Assembly (NCBI GenBank): GCA_018873245.2 | Contig: JAEMBT020000002.1 | Coordinates: 10,576,001 to 10,640,000, forward strand | Direction of reading: 5' to 3' | Source of the DNA: Archegozetes longisetosus | Lineage: Eukaryota > Arthropoda > Arachnida > Sarcoptiformes > Trhypochthoniidae | Length of the DNA stretch: 64,000 bases | Shown here: piece by piece, positions 29,001-42,600 of the stretch | Layout: every line of letters begins with the position of its first letter | How positions within the stretch are numbered: the first letter of the stretch is position 1 | The notes under the pieces: model-generated | Seen by the model: only the letters and a program-made list of their open reading frames with translations | What the model was told of the DNA's origin: nothing | Databases searched by the model: none | Made by a program: the position numbers and the translations under genes

Positions 29001-32000
29001 AAATTTAATTGAAATTCGGAGATCTTTTGATGTATTTCTGCCAGTTTCAGGGATATAATCATTAGATTTTGGTAACAGTTTGTCTTTATTTGTAAGGAAT
29101 AAATTTTCAGAAAAGAATTTATTATTTAGCAAAAGCTAACTCATGGATAATCGAATCTTTTGCTACCCTACACATATTTAATTTAACGATCTACATCTAT
29201 ATAATAATGTTCGTATTTATTTGTCTCTCTAACACACTAAAAGCTCGAAATATGTCGGTTGTACCACCTAAAGTGTGGTACCGTAGGATTGAGCAAGACT
29301 CGAGTAAGACTCGAGTGAGACTCGAGTAAGACTCGAGTAAGGCTTTAAATTGAAATATCTTAACCATTGAAAAGCAAACACAACAGATATGTAAATCTAT
29401 TTTTAAATGAAAACTACATATCAAGTTTCTTCAGACATAAGTTTAATTTGAAGCGTCTGTTGAACAGCTTTTCGCTGTTATTTTATATCTATGAAAATTT
29501 TCATTTTTTGAATCAATCAAGCCATTTTAAGCAGTATATATACTGCCTTTTTGAACACTATTTTTTAGTTTAATCATCTTTTGGCCTGTTCTCACTGATA
29601 ACATAAGCAGAAAAATTTATTTAAAGGCAATATTGAGTTCATCTATTTTTATGAAAGTGAGAAAAGCAATAATTGAGTTATTATCACTCATCGCCAATCT
29701 ATAAATAAATGAATTATTGTCTAAATTTGTTTTATTTTATTTTCAACTTTTTGTTGTCAAAACTTTTAGCCTAATTGCTTTAAAGCTATTAATTGATTTA
29801 AAGTTATTGTGAGGTCAAATCGATATTTTCATAAGATCGACTTCTATTTTATGAATAAATTGATTCTGATATTGTAGTCAAATTTCTCTATTTTCAACGT
29901 CAACAGTTAAGCCTTTTCTTAAAATAAAGACAAAAATAAATTGACAAGAGACTAAGGCTCAATTTGGTTGCTTGTTAAAAGGGCTTAACAACATGTTGAA
30001 GATAAGCAGATTTAACGTAAATTGTTGTTTAGTGAATCGAGTTTAAACGACAACTGAATAATCAGGTGTCAATGTTTAGACTAAAACTGAAACTTCAAAT
30101 TGTTTAAAATCCAAATTAGTTAAATGAATATTTATTATTTTGCTCTCTTCGGTTAATCCTTAGCTATAAATGGGATTTAATATCAATTTTGAGCTCTATT
30201 TGACTGGATCTGAAAAGTAATTACTTTTATGCAGTTTTATTAAATTTGCGTTGGTTAAATCACTTTATTCCAAGTTGTTATGAAAGCAGTAGTTTGAAGA
30301 AGGCAAAACTAAACTATTTTTCTAAGAGAGAATCTTTGTTTATAACATTTTGCTTTTACGTGTCTACTCATATGATCCAAAATATCAGTTGAGAGTATTC
30401 ATACTTTTCTTATCTTTCAAATATTCTGAATTCCATTTGATGAAAATTCGTGACCTTTATATTTATAGCAATATTAATTATAAATATTCTGCATATTTAC
30501 CTATAATTATGAACACTTTCAGATAACAGATATTAAATAAATTTTTTCTAACCTTCGACTTAATCATTTAAATCTGATAAACTAGACCACAGGGATTAAT
30601 ATATCTGAAAGTTCAACCTTATGGTCCATGAAAATTATGCCAATAAATTCATTACAAAGCTCCGCAATGTTTAAACACGTTTATTCAAATTGATTTTTTA
30701 TATTATAGTCACTTTAAGGAATCTCCTTTTAGAAATAAAGATTCTACAAAAACAAGCAGATAATCAAATTCAATAAAAAAAGCTAAAAATTCAAATCATT
30801 TGTTGGAATATATAATATTTGAATTGAAGTTAGTTTACTTTAAGCAAAAGTTAGCTATAAATCGATTTATTAATATGTATTTTTTGAAAGTTAACCAGAA
30901 TTTGCATAACCCATTCAATTAGAGTGTGGCGCGGGGCCAATGAGATTTCAAAATTTCGTTTGTAAAATCAACAGTTAATTTAGAAGATATTATTGATGAG
31001 ATCCATCAAACAGAAGCCCTTTCAAACAGGAAATGTGTTGCAATATTTAGTAATAGCTAATTTTTCATATATCATATGATTTTAAATTGAAAGTCTCACG
31101 TAAATTGATTAGTTAGATATTGAAAGTAAAACAGTTTTAATCTCTGTTTTGATTTTAGTTAATGCGAAAAGTGCGTTCAATTTGAAAATACCATTTGAGA
31201 CAAATAATTTTTACTCTAAACGTTTATATAGTGCATTTATATTTATCGCACGAATTGTCTTTATCGCTATGAATTATTCCAAATAATAGTAATTACAATA
31301 AATTTTTTTAAATAACAAAACTTTATGAATATTTCTCAGTAATTAAAGAGGAAATAGCGAATATTGATTTTAGACTGTTTTATTTGTTACTTTTCTCAAG
31401 TAATATTGTTTTATAAACTTAAAAACCTTTCGCATAGGGCCCTAGAATATTGTTTGGGCGTGGGAAACATGAACTTATCGGCCATAAGAACAGTTCGAGT
31501 TCTTCGACCACTCAGAGCAATCAATAGGATTCCGAGTAAGTGTTGGAAAGCGAGGTTACCTGAAAGTTAGTGCTGATTGAATTTTGTTTAAGGTATGCGC
31601 ATTCTGGTGATGCTTCTTTTGGATACTCTACCGGTTAGTATAAACTGGTTGATATACATGTTGCGTAGAATCTAACATATTTTTCTATATATCCCAGATG
31701 TTAGGAAATGTGTTATTGTTATGTTTTTTTGTATTCTTCATTTTTGGTATAATCGGCGTTCAATTGTGGGCCGGTCTATTAAGGCAAAGGTGTCATATTG
31801 TTTTACCGCCAAATGTATCATATCCAAGGTATACAATCCAATTGTCTCACAAAACAAGTAGATATTCGATCGTATGAGTTCAGTTGAATCATCTAAAGCT
31901 CAACCAATCAATACTGATCTAAATTCTCAGAATATTGTTTCATTTATAAATATTTTTATTTGCTCTTCAGTACGTGTTACAAATATTAATTAAACTTATC

Positions 32001-35000
32001 ACTTATCAACATTTTAAATTATTTCTAAACTCATTAAATCAAAACCATAATATTCTATCCATTCTTAACATATTTGTGAACAATGTGGAAAAGTTTTCTT
32101 CATTTGCATTAGTTGTTAATGAAAAGAAGACAATATTTGAAGACATAATTTGAAGACAATATTTGTAAGCTACAGAGCATCTAATTTGACCTAAAGTCTA
32201 ATACAAGAAAGAGAAGATAAGAATGAAATATTTGCGATCAAAACCTACTTGATTTGTCGGACATACCCTTAATATGATTTATGAATAGTACACTGAAGAG
32301 CATTTTCCACAGAAAATTATAATTCATAAACTTATCAAATAGTTACACAGCCACTAATGCACAGACTGTAACAGTTGACAAAAGTTGCCAATAATGGAAA
32401 ACAATTTGATCAAAACAATTTCAAGCTTGAGTAGATTTAATGTCGATTTATGACAAATTTACATATGAGGCAGAAACAGTTATTAATACAATTAATACAG
32501 TTATTGATTCAAACTTTAATCATTCGCTGACACATATATTGCAAAAACAGTTATTAATACAAACTTATATAAATTGATGCACATATATTGCACTCTTTTC
32601 AGGTACAATATCTCTCCGATATACGTTGAAAGAGTCAAAGTTTTACAGTAAGAATCGATTTTGATAGTATAAGTTAGTAAATATAAGCTTTAGTAGCTCT
32701 AACAGATAGTTTTCTCGCATGAACACCTCTCTGCAACCACTTATATTCTAATGAATTGTATTTTTAATATATTATACGCATGTTTAGGATACGAAAATCA
32801 GTGAATTTTCTCATTTTTCAGTTAGATTTAGATTGTCACCTCTAATTTTAGTGGATCTAATTTAAGATAAACTCTAGAAATTTTGGGATATTAAAATTTG
32901 TGTATTCTTAACAATAACTTTGAGCAAATATATTTAATGACCGAAAGCGAATCAGCTTTCAACATATAATTTCTTTGAAATGAATAATGAAGGCTCGTTT
33001 TTTAGGAATTTATTCTTCTCACAGTAATGAATATTCTTAACTTAGAAACGAAGTTGCCTTAAAAATTGAAGAAATTCCATTTTTAGTCCTTGCATACTAC
33101 CAAAAATTCCAAAATACACTTTTCAATAAACTTTTGAAGACAAAAATCTTCAAAAGTCATTATCCTTTGACTTGACTCGTGGCAATGAAAAAACTGAAGC
33201 AAATTTCTAGAGTTTAAAACAAGCCTGCTTTCGTTTTAAAATTAGATGTCATTCTAATCTTGTGCGTAATTTGACTTAACTAAATAGTTTTAACAATAAC
33301 TACAATTTGGTAGAAATATAGTTGTGTAAAACTAGAGGAAAATGGTGCTTAAGAGATAGATAATGGAATGATATATGATGTGAAAAGTAGTGATATATAA
33401 CGATTTTACTATTTAAAGTGTGAAGTAGTAGTAGTATTATTGTTATTGATTAATAAAAATAATAAACTGATTGATAGTAACATATTTGATGTGTTTACAG
33501 TCCAATAGCTTCATACTATCAGAATCAAGATGCAGACAAAGACTATATATGCAGTGTTGAGAAAGATAACGGAATGCATCGATGCAGTGATTTGCTGCCT
33601 TCTAGATATTATCACTTAGTTTGTAATGATAAAGCGCTCCCAAACAACAATAATGAGCCAAATGATACAAACTGTGTTAATTGGAATCAATATTACACTG
33701 AATGTAAAGCTGGTGATAGAAACCCGTTTCAAGACGCCATTTCGTTTGATAACGTTGGCATGGCTTGGACTGCAATATTTCTGGTCATTAGTCTTGAAGG
33801 TTGGTCTGATATCATGTATTACGTCCAGGATGCACATTCTTTCTGGGATTGGATCTATTTTGTACTTCTCATTGTGGTTAGTCTTAAACTTTTAGTACTT
33901 TTCAATTTTTACTTAGAGCCTTTTCTTCTGAGTCTTCTGCTCGTAGTCTTTTCCTCTAAGTCTTTTTTACAATCTCTACTCATTCTAATAATTCCTGACT
34001 TATCAACTGAACGATAGTATTATCAGGATTTCCAATATTGAAAGCTTTAGGTTTAAAAGAGTCAATACAAAAGCAGTAAAGTTTGAGTAGCAAGAAAATA
34101 GTGATGAGTACCAGTATTTGGTTTGTTTATTATTTTGTTGAATTTTATAAATAGATTGGTTCCTTCTTTATGATTAACTTATGTTTGGTTGTGATCGCGA
34201 CACAATTTTCAGAGACCAAAAAGCGTGAAATGGAGAGAATGAGACAAGAAAGAGCGCGGTATGTATGAAACAAATCATATTATTATCTCATTGAATACTA
34301 TTTTGTAACAATTTGATATATTAAGCATATAAAGAAATTTGAGTTAATTAAGTAAAATTGATAGCAAACAATTGAATTTTAGATGCCATTCAGTGAGTAC
34401 TCTTGCCAGTTATAGTGCTTCTGAGCCAACCAATTGCTACGCAGCTATAATTAAATACTTAGCGCACTTATGGAGAAAATCTAGAAGAAAGACATTAAAA
34501 TGGTATAGACAGAGATATAAAGCACACAGAACCAGCATCGATACCACTAATAGTATGACTGAAGTCACTCATACAATAGCACTCGGCCCTAAACCACTTC
34601 GCAAACGACTGCGAACCAACAAGAAGAACTTTATCAAAAATAACTCTAATCTCACTAATAATGACTTTCAATCTGAACCCTTTCAACAAAAGGGACCAAA
34701 ACAAATCAGATGTGATAAAGCATGTCGCCCGCTTTCACCTGAACCTACCTCCACCACTAATTCAGAAGGCTTTGTGAAAGAAGCACCACGAGCCAGTCCT
34801 GAAATATCTGATATCGATTTGAGTTATTCACCAGCCAAAAATAGTGATATTCATCCAGAACTAGATACTCATCCAGAACTAGACACTCATCCAGAACTAG
34901 ACACTCATCCAGAACTAATATGTGCTTCTAGTAAGGAGAATACAAACAAAACTCGCAAGTCTTCCAATAAATTCTATCCGAAACACGAGAGTAAAGAACG

Positions 35001-36623
35001 ATCAGTTCTTCATCAAACATACACTGAGATTCAATCGATAGACAGTATCAAAAAAGGAGAATTGAGTGACAACTACCCACTGAAATCATTACATCTAACC
35101 GCTCCTAAACCAGGCAGACATTGTTCAGCACCAACTTTACTGTTTTTGAGGCCAACTCCGAGTCCAACTTTTGTTACATTGAAAGGTGAACTGCAGAGTA
35201 TTACTGAAACTTTAGCGACACAAAGCGAAACTGGAGGCTGGAGTATTACTGATTACTCCTGGGATGAAGAAGACGTACAAAATGATGATGAATGTAAAAA
35301 CCAAAGTAAATGCTACTCTTTTTGGAAGACTGTGCAATCGGGACTCAAAGTACTTGTGAATCATAATTATTTCAAGAGAGCTATATTTCTGGCCATTTTG
35401 TTTAATACATTAAGTATGGGAATTGAATATCATAATCAACCCGAAAGCTTGACTCAAGCTGTCGAAATTAGTAATATCATCTTCACAGGTATCACTAGCC
35501 AACGTGTTGGCACATATTTTGCTGAGTCTTATGTTTATATTTCTATGCATTTCAATAATAGTTATATTAGCTATTCTTATGTTTTTCTTTCTAAAGCTAT
35601 ATTTGGCTGTGAAATGCTTCTCAAACTGACAGCAGAAGGATTTTATGCTTATATAAGCAGTGGATTTAATGTATTTGACGGAAGTATAGTCATCTTGAGG
35701 TAGCCAACTTTATTATTTTATTAGCTCTCAACTAATTCCATTCTGACTGACTTTCTTTTCTTTTAATCTTCCTCATACTAAAAGTCTTCTCGAGTTGTTG
35801 GAAGAACACGGAAGTGGACTATCGGTATTGCGAACTTTTCGATTGTTAAGAATATTGAAATTGGTTAGATTTATGCCTGCGTTGAGACGTCAATTAGTAA
35901 TAATGTTACGAACCATCGACAACGTAGCCGTCTTTTTTGCACTTCTTATACTATTTATATTCATTTTTAGGTAAGTCCTAAAACTTAGATTTTCATAAAA
36001 CTCATTTCGCAATTGCTGTGTGTTAAGTATTTAGTGTTTCCTTACCCTAAGCCCTAAGATTATAGATTTAACATTTTGTTTAGTAGTTTATAGTTCCTAA
36101 TCCAGCTTAATAGCAGCTGTTATTGTTATTGTCAAATATTTTTAGTTCAAAACGCTTCGCTTCCCCTTCTAATTACAGTATTCTCGGTATGAATTTATTT
36201 GGTTGTAAATTTTGTCGAAAAACTACGGAAAATACGACTCAGTGTGACCGCAAGAATTTTGATTCATTATTATGGGCTCTTGTCACTGTTTTTCAGGTAT
36301 TACTTTCATAGATCAGAAATTATTTTCAGGTAGTCTTACACAACAGTTGATTCAACAAATGTAGACAACTTTATCAGAGATATATACTTACCTCCTATGC
36401 ATTTGACCCTACTATCAAATGCTCTACAGTCATCTCTCCTTAAAGTGAACACCCTAATGCATTAGAAATGAGTTCATTATGAAGGGAGTTCACTATATCA
36501 GATATAGTCCACAAAGTCTGCCAACCAAACCATTCTTCAAGAAGTGTAAATTATAGTGAGCTGCTCACTATATTCGACTTCGGTAGAGTGAGTGAGTGAG
36601 TGAGTGAGTGAGTGAGTAAGTAA

Positions 36624-36677
<54 letters not shown>

Positions 36678-39600
36678 ACTGTCGTGAAGGTATATATCTT
36701 AGATTTTGCTACATTTTTTCAGTCCACTGTACACTGTAGCTTCTAGTACTCGACTTATTGAGTCAAAAACTAAATTAGAGAGAGAATTATAGAAGAGAAG
36801 TTGATGAATAATCAATGCTATTGAAGCACAACTACGACTGTAGTCAAACTATTAGTACTCTGATTCTGTAGAGCAGTACAGTTGCTCGAATTGCACGAAT
36901 ATTTTTTGTCCGCTTTGTGTTGCCGTCCGTCAGCTTGACGTCTGATTTATGTGAATGTAGTTCGCAATGACTTATTTCTCGCTGAAACTTCCCAAATGAA
37001 TCTAGCTAAAACTTGCCAAATCAATAGACTTAACCAGAAGGTAATGTTTGGTAAAAACTGATCAAAATGTATGTGCGATAAAGTATGTGGTGTTGATAAA
37101 AGATAATTAAAGATAATTAAAATCGTAAAATAGTATAAATTATGCAAGTATTACAAAAGAAAGATTGCATATTATTTTGTCAACTATATTGCATTAGTTG
37201 TCTTGGCATGCATTTGTTTGGCGGAAAATTTTGCACATATATCAAATCAGACGGCACAAAGAAACACTGCACTTGTGATGATATACTCAATCCTAAGTTA
37301 AAATGTGTGTGTAGTCGAAAACATTTCGATAATATACTTTGGGCTACAGTTACGGTTTTTCAGGTCTGTCCTAAGTTCTGCACTACCATTGAAGCCAACA
37401 GGCATTCTTTGATTATCTAATGAATATTCTTAAAATTCAACAATAAATCTGATGGCATTTAGCGTTAGTACTAAATAGTTAACTAAAACTTGATTAAACT
37501 TGAAAGTTGAATCTGCATCATATTTGCTTATTTCTCTTATTATAAATTTATTTAAATAAGTTTCACTTGAAGTAAGTTTGACTTCAAACACAGCTTATGT
37601 GATCATTAGTACTTGTATGAGGAATGTATGCTCATAACTGTCAAACCAGAACTATTTTTGGAATTTCAAACATAACATATGTCCAAATACGATCATAGTA
37701 TATGTCCAAATATGATCATAAAATAAAGTAAACAAAACTAGATTTTTATAAAAGAATATTTTCATTTTTCACATTAAATCATTAGAATAATACTGAAAAT
37801 GATTACAATAATACTGAAAATGATTACAATAATACTGAAAATGATTACAATAATACTGAAAATGATTACAATTACACTGAAAATGATTACAATTATACTG
37901 AAAAATCATTAGAATAATTCTCAAATCAGTGCCTGTCAGCTCTAGAGTCAGACTAAATAGATTCTAAACTAAAATTTGAATCATCTATATCTGAATTGAT
38001 ACTCACGAATAGATACTGACACAAGAAGATTGGAATGTGGTATTATTTAATGGGATGGAGAGAACCTCTCCTTATGCGGCACTTTATTTTGTAGCTCTAA
38101 TGACTTTCGGTAACTATGTCTTATTCAACTTATTAGTCGCTATATTAGTCGAAGGATTCTCTCAAGAGGTCAGTTTCTCTACTTCAAGATTAACTCTAAC
38201 TCAGGTAAGTTTATCCATATTCTCCTTTAGGATGATAAGAAAAAAAGTTATAGTGATTCTGATGATAATGAAGAAGAAGTGAAACGAGAAAAATTAATAT
38301 ATTTTTATGGTCCAGAGGATAATTTAGAAAAAGGTATAGCCCTTAATAAAATCTCTACCAACCATTTACAGCTACTTAACTCTATTCACCACTCTTTCAT
38401 TCACTTACACTTTTTACTATCAAATATTTTCCCTAAATTTACTTTCAATACATTCTTCTAAATTGATTCTATTCTCACCCAATTCTGATTCTGTTGAATC
38501 ACTCAAATAGATTTCTGATTTGCTGTCAGTTTTGAGTATTAGAAGTGAATCGAGCATAGATTTGAATTTTAACATAGGTATAAGTTGTAGCTATAAATAA
38601 CAATCATACATATATAAAACATGACTAATTAAGTTATAATCAAATAAACAGCACTTTTCAGTAAACAATGTTTTAGAGGTATTTCTCATTTCTAATAAAA
38701 GTTATTGTTGCTTAGAAATACAACTTTTAACGAATCCGGCCTCTGGTTTGGGAATACCGATCAATTCCTCGAAAGTACAAGACAGTAGTAAAGATATTTC
38801 ACTGGGATTTCCTCCGATTATTACACATACGGCAGCCACACCGCAAGGCTCGCCAAACGCTACATTAGAGCCGAACCGATCATTTTTATCGAGTCCACTT
38901 TCTCTGCACGTTCAAGCGGCATCTCTTTGCTCAATAGCTCAATCAATAGTAAGATTAATATATCACATAACAGACCAGTCAGTAGTAAGATTAACATAAA
39001 TAACAATTCTATGTTCAACATAAGTATTAAGAATGAGATACCAACAAAATGTTTAGTTAGGTTAATAAAGATAACTTGAATGTCAAACAAAATACTGTGA
39101 GTGCAGGTATCAAATGTTTGGTTTGTCCTAATTAGGAAAATGAAACTCCTAGTTCTCCAAATAATGGAGTGGCCACTCTATCTGTTCCTTCACCTCATTT
39201 TATACCGTATAAGAATCAGCGAAGAAGAAGTTCGTGTAGTTTGACTTCTAATTACACAGAATCTTTGAATTGCTCGCAAGAGGCCAATAGTAGACGTAGT
39301 TCTACCTGTATGAGCACTGACAACAGTAGACGTAGTTCTACCTGCATCAGCACTGACAATAGCAAGACTGGAATTTCTAAAATTCAACGGCGTGGAAGTA
39401 ATTGCAGCTGGAGATCGAAACAAAGAAGAAAGAAGTCAGACAGACAAAACTTAGTCGATACGAGTAACATGAGTGACAGCGAGAGTGATATAAATTTAGG
39501 TGTTTCTAGTAAAAGGCGTTTGTCGTGCGGAAGTAATTACGATCAAGAAATGAGTAACCAATGCAACGGTGACGTACGGGTTCTATGCAGTAGTAACAAT

Positions 39601-42600
39601 ATTAGTAATAATAATATTAATAATAACCAATGTTTATCATATGCAAGTAGTAATGGAGGTATTGAACGTAATAGTAGAGGTATTGAACGTAATAATTCAT
39701 TAGTGTGTCAATCAACTTTAAGTCCAGATGATTCCGTCAATAGTGCTACTTCTCGCTTAGATAGAAAAAACAGTATCTTTCACGAAATTCGCGTCTTGAG
39801 TCCCAGAAATTCCCTGAGTGGTGTTTTCTATAGCTCTAGCGTGATTAGTGTTAAAAATCCTTCCTCTAATTCTTCGTTCAAGTTAGATGAAATTCCTGCC
39901 ACTTTAGCTGAATCTTTCAAAGATGACGCTCTATTGGGAGCGCCGTTTCAAGCAATAAGTGATGCAAACACTGGTCAAACATATCTTATGCAAAATCCTA
40001 AGAGAAAATTCTGTGTATACTTTCAATGGACTTCTTGGATGTCAGAAAGGAATGAATATTCGTTATTTATTTTTTCACCTAATAGTAGAATAAGAAGACA
40101 TTGTATTAAAATAGCGGATCACAAATATTTTGATTATGTTGTGCTTCTCTTTATTTCTTTGAATTGCATAACACTTGCAATGGAGAGACCAAAAATCCCT
40201 CCCTGGAGTACAGAACGAGAATTTTTAAGTCTCGCCAATTATTTATTCACATTTGTTTTCGCTCTCGAGATGCTTATCAAAGTTATAGCCAAAGGTTTGC
40301 TTTATGGAGAGGACGCTTACTTTCAGACTGGTTGGAATATAATGGATGGAATTTTAGTCGGAGTTTCATTGTTTGATATTTTTTTATCATTTTTTGCACA
40401 AAAAGCCCACGTATTTTTGGTATATTACGTGTATTTCGATTACTTCGATCCTTACGTCCTTTGAGGTAAAGTCAACTGAGAAAAGTTTCAATCAATTCTG
40501 TGCTTTAACATACAATTCAATACATATTCCATTATATTAATTTTGCCTTTAGAGTAATAAATCGTGCACCTGGTCTCAAATTAGTGGTTCAAACTCTTCT
40601 TTCATCTCTTAGACCTATCGGAAATATAGTTTTGATCTGTTGCACTTTTTTTATCATATTTGGTATATTAGGAGTTCAGGTAATTCTTCGTTTCTTGACT
40701 CCGTTCAAATCTAAGACTTACATCTAAATATTTTAAAATATAATGTTTGAGAGTTCAGCATAAAATCCTTTAAAATCAGTGAAATTATTCAAATTTATTC
40801 ATTGGTTTTTTACAGCTATTCAAAGGAAGTTTTTTCTACTGTGGCAAGTGATCCATTTTGAGAATCCAATTACTTGAATATGTTACATGAATTGAACATT
40901 TATTTTTTAAACAGATGGGCCAAAATCTCGTCATGTTAAGAACAAAACGGAATGTCTGTCTGATCCTAGAAATATATGGATTAATAGAAAATATAACTTT
41001 GATAATCTCGGACAGGTATCTATTTGTTTGATAACCTAACCTAATCTAACCTAACCTAAAAGTTTGACTCAATAAGTTTCTCAATCATATATAACTTAGG
41101 CATTGATGGCGCTCTTTGTCTTGTCCTCGAAAGACGGCTGGGTTAATATAATGTACACTGGTTTAGATGCTGTTGGTGTCGACCAACAACCCATTGAAAA
41201 CTATAACGAATGGCGATTACTTTATTTTATATCATTTTTGCTTTTGGTCGCATTTTTTGTGCTCAATATGTTTGTTGGTGTTGTTGTTGAAAATTTTCAT
41301 CGTTGTAGAGAAGAACAAGAGAAAGAAGAAAAAGCTATCAGAGCAGCTAAAAGAGCGCGCAAACTGGAAAAGAGACGAAGAAGTATTATTCTTTTTTGTT
41401 CAATTGCTTAATCAATTTGACTACAATACAAACTGCGATCAAATGGAATGCATGCTATTTGTAGGCCCTATAAACACAACTACTCCATAATTACATAATT
41501 GCAAATTATGCGTGTTTTAGTCACATCGGATACAACCGGAGTTTTGCGATAAATCTCTTGTAGTTTTAACCTAAGGCTTTGAGGCTATTAAAAATAGTTT
41601 AGGCTTTGTAGAGACCACAAGTTTGAATTAGATAACTAGTATTTTTTGGGAGCGATCAGCTCTTAAAATGACTACATGTATACTCTTTTAACTAGTAACA
41701 ATTTATGGTCAACTAATCTCATTTCTCAGTGTTCACAAGAAAAAGTCAATTTAAAAGTCTCAATAAATATTAAATGGTTTTAGTATCATTTTGCTATCTT
41801 ATGCATTGTCTCTTCTGGTCGATAGTTCAAAATTTAAGAAAACCTTTTCATAACGATTTGAAGAGTCTTAAACATAATAGATGTTACTCATAAACTTAAG
41901 TCTGAAAAGTGTTTGAATCTGAATTAAAGTTTTATTCTATTATTTATTAGAACGTTTAGTTTGACCAGAATGTTTTTATTTGTATGGCACAATTGTTTAT
42001 TGGTTGCAAGCACGCAACTGAGCAATATATTTCTAGACTGATGTTAGCAAACTTTGTTAATATAACTAATGAAATTAATGAATCTTATTTTTGAAGAGAT
42101 GAGAGAACCACCATATTTCATTGGATATGGCAAGTTTCGATTATTCATCCATAGAGTAGTAACAGGCAAATACTTTGATTTGGTGATAGCAGCTGTGATA
42201 GGACTGAATGTGATTACTATGTCACTCGAGCACTATATGATGCCTCTCGTATGTCTGCAAAGTTTTTCTATTCTAACTTTCATTATAACATATTAGATGA
42301 ATATTAGAAAGATATATGTATATTATTCGGATGAATGCAGAGTTATTTATTTTATACAAGGAACTGGTATATGCACTGAAAATGTTCAATTTTGTATTCA
42401 CCGGTGTTTTCGTGTTGGAAGCTATGATGAAAGCTTTCGCGTTAGGGATTAAGCGTTATTTAAAGGACAAATGGAATCAATTAGACGTGATTATTGTGTT
42501 TTTATCCATTCTTGGCATCATTCTCGAAGAAATGGAATCGACGCTAATACCCATAAATCCAACAATAATTCGTGTGATGCGTGTTATGCGAATCGCGCGA

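Larger units (their letters stand above)
36297..37197 (+). other. Interval between alternative exons 13a and 13b
   Basis: 901 bp with a degenerate inverted-repeat element (36425-36492), a perfect palindrome (36552-36572) and a compound microsatellite (36585-36674). No further exon seen. Confidence 0.8.

Noticed and set aside
33616-33837. Open frame on the minus strand opposite Cav3 exon 8
   Set aside because: Shadow of a conserved coding exon; no own similarity.
38205-38210. Strong GTAAGT donor after exon 14
   Set aside because: With the acceptor at 38230 it would leave a 26-bp intron, too short to splice; GTCAGT at 38169 gives 62 bp and the conserved end of IIS6.
40379-40409. A short intron or programmed frameshift as explanation of the exon 17 frame change
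   Set aside because: No GT-AG pair fits without deleting IIIS3, and no classical slippery heptamer is in frame.
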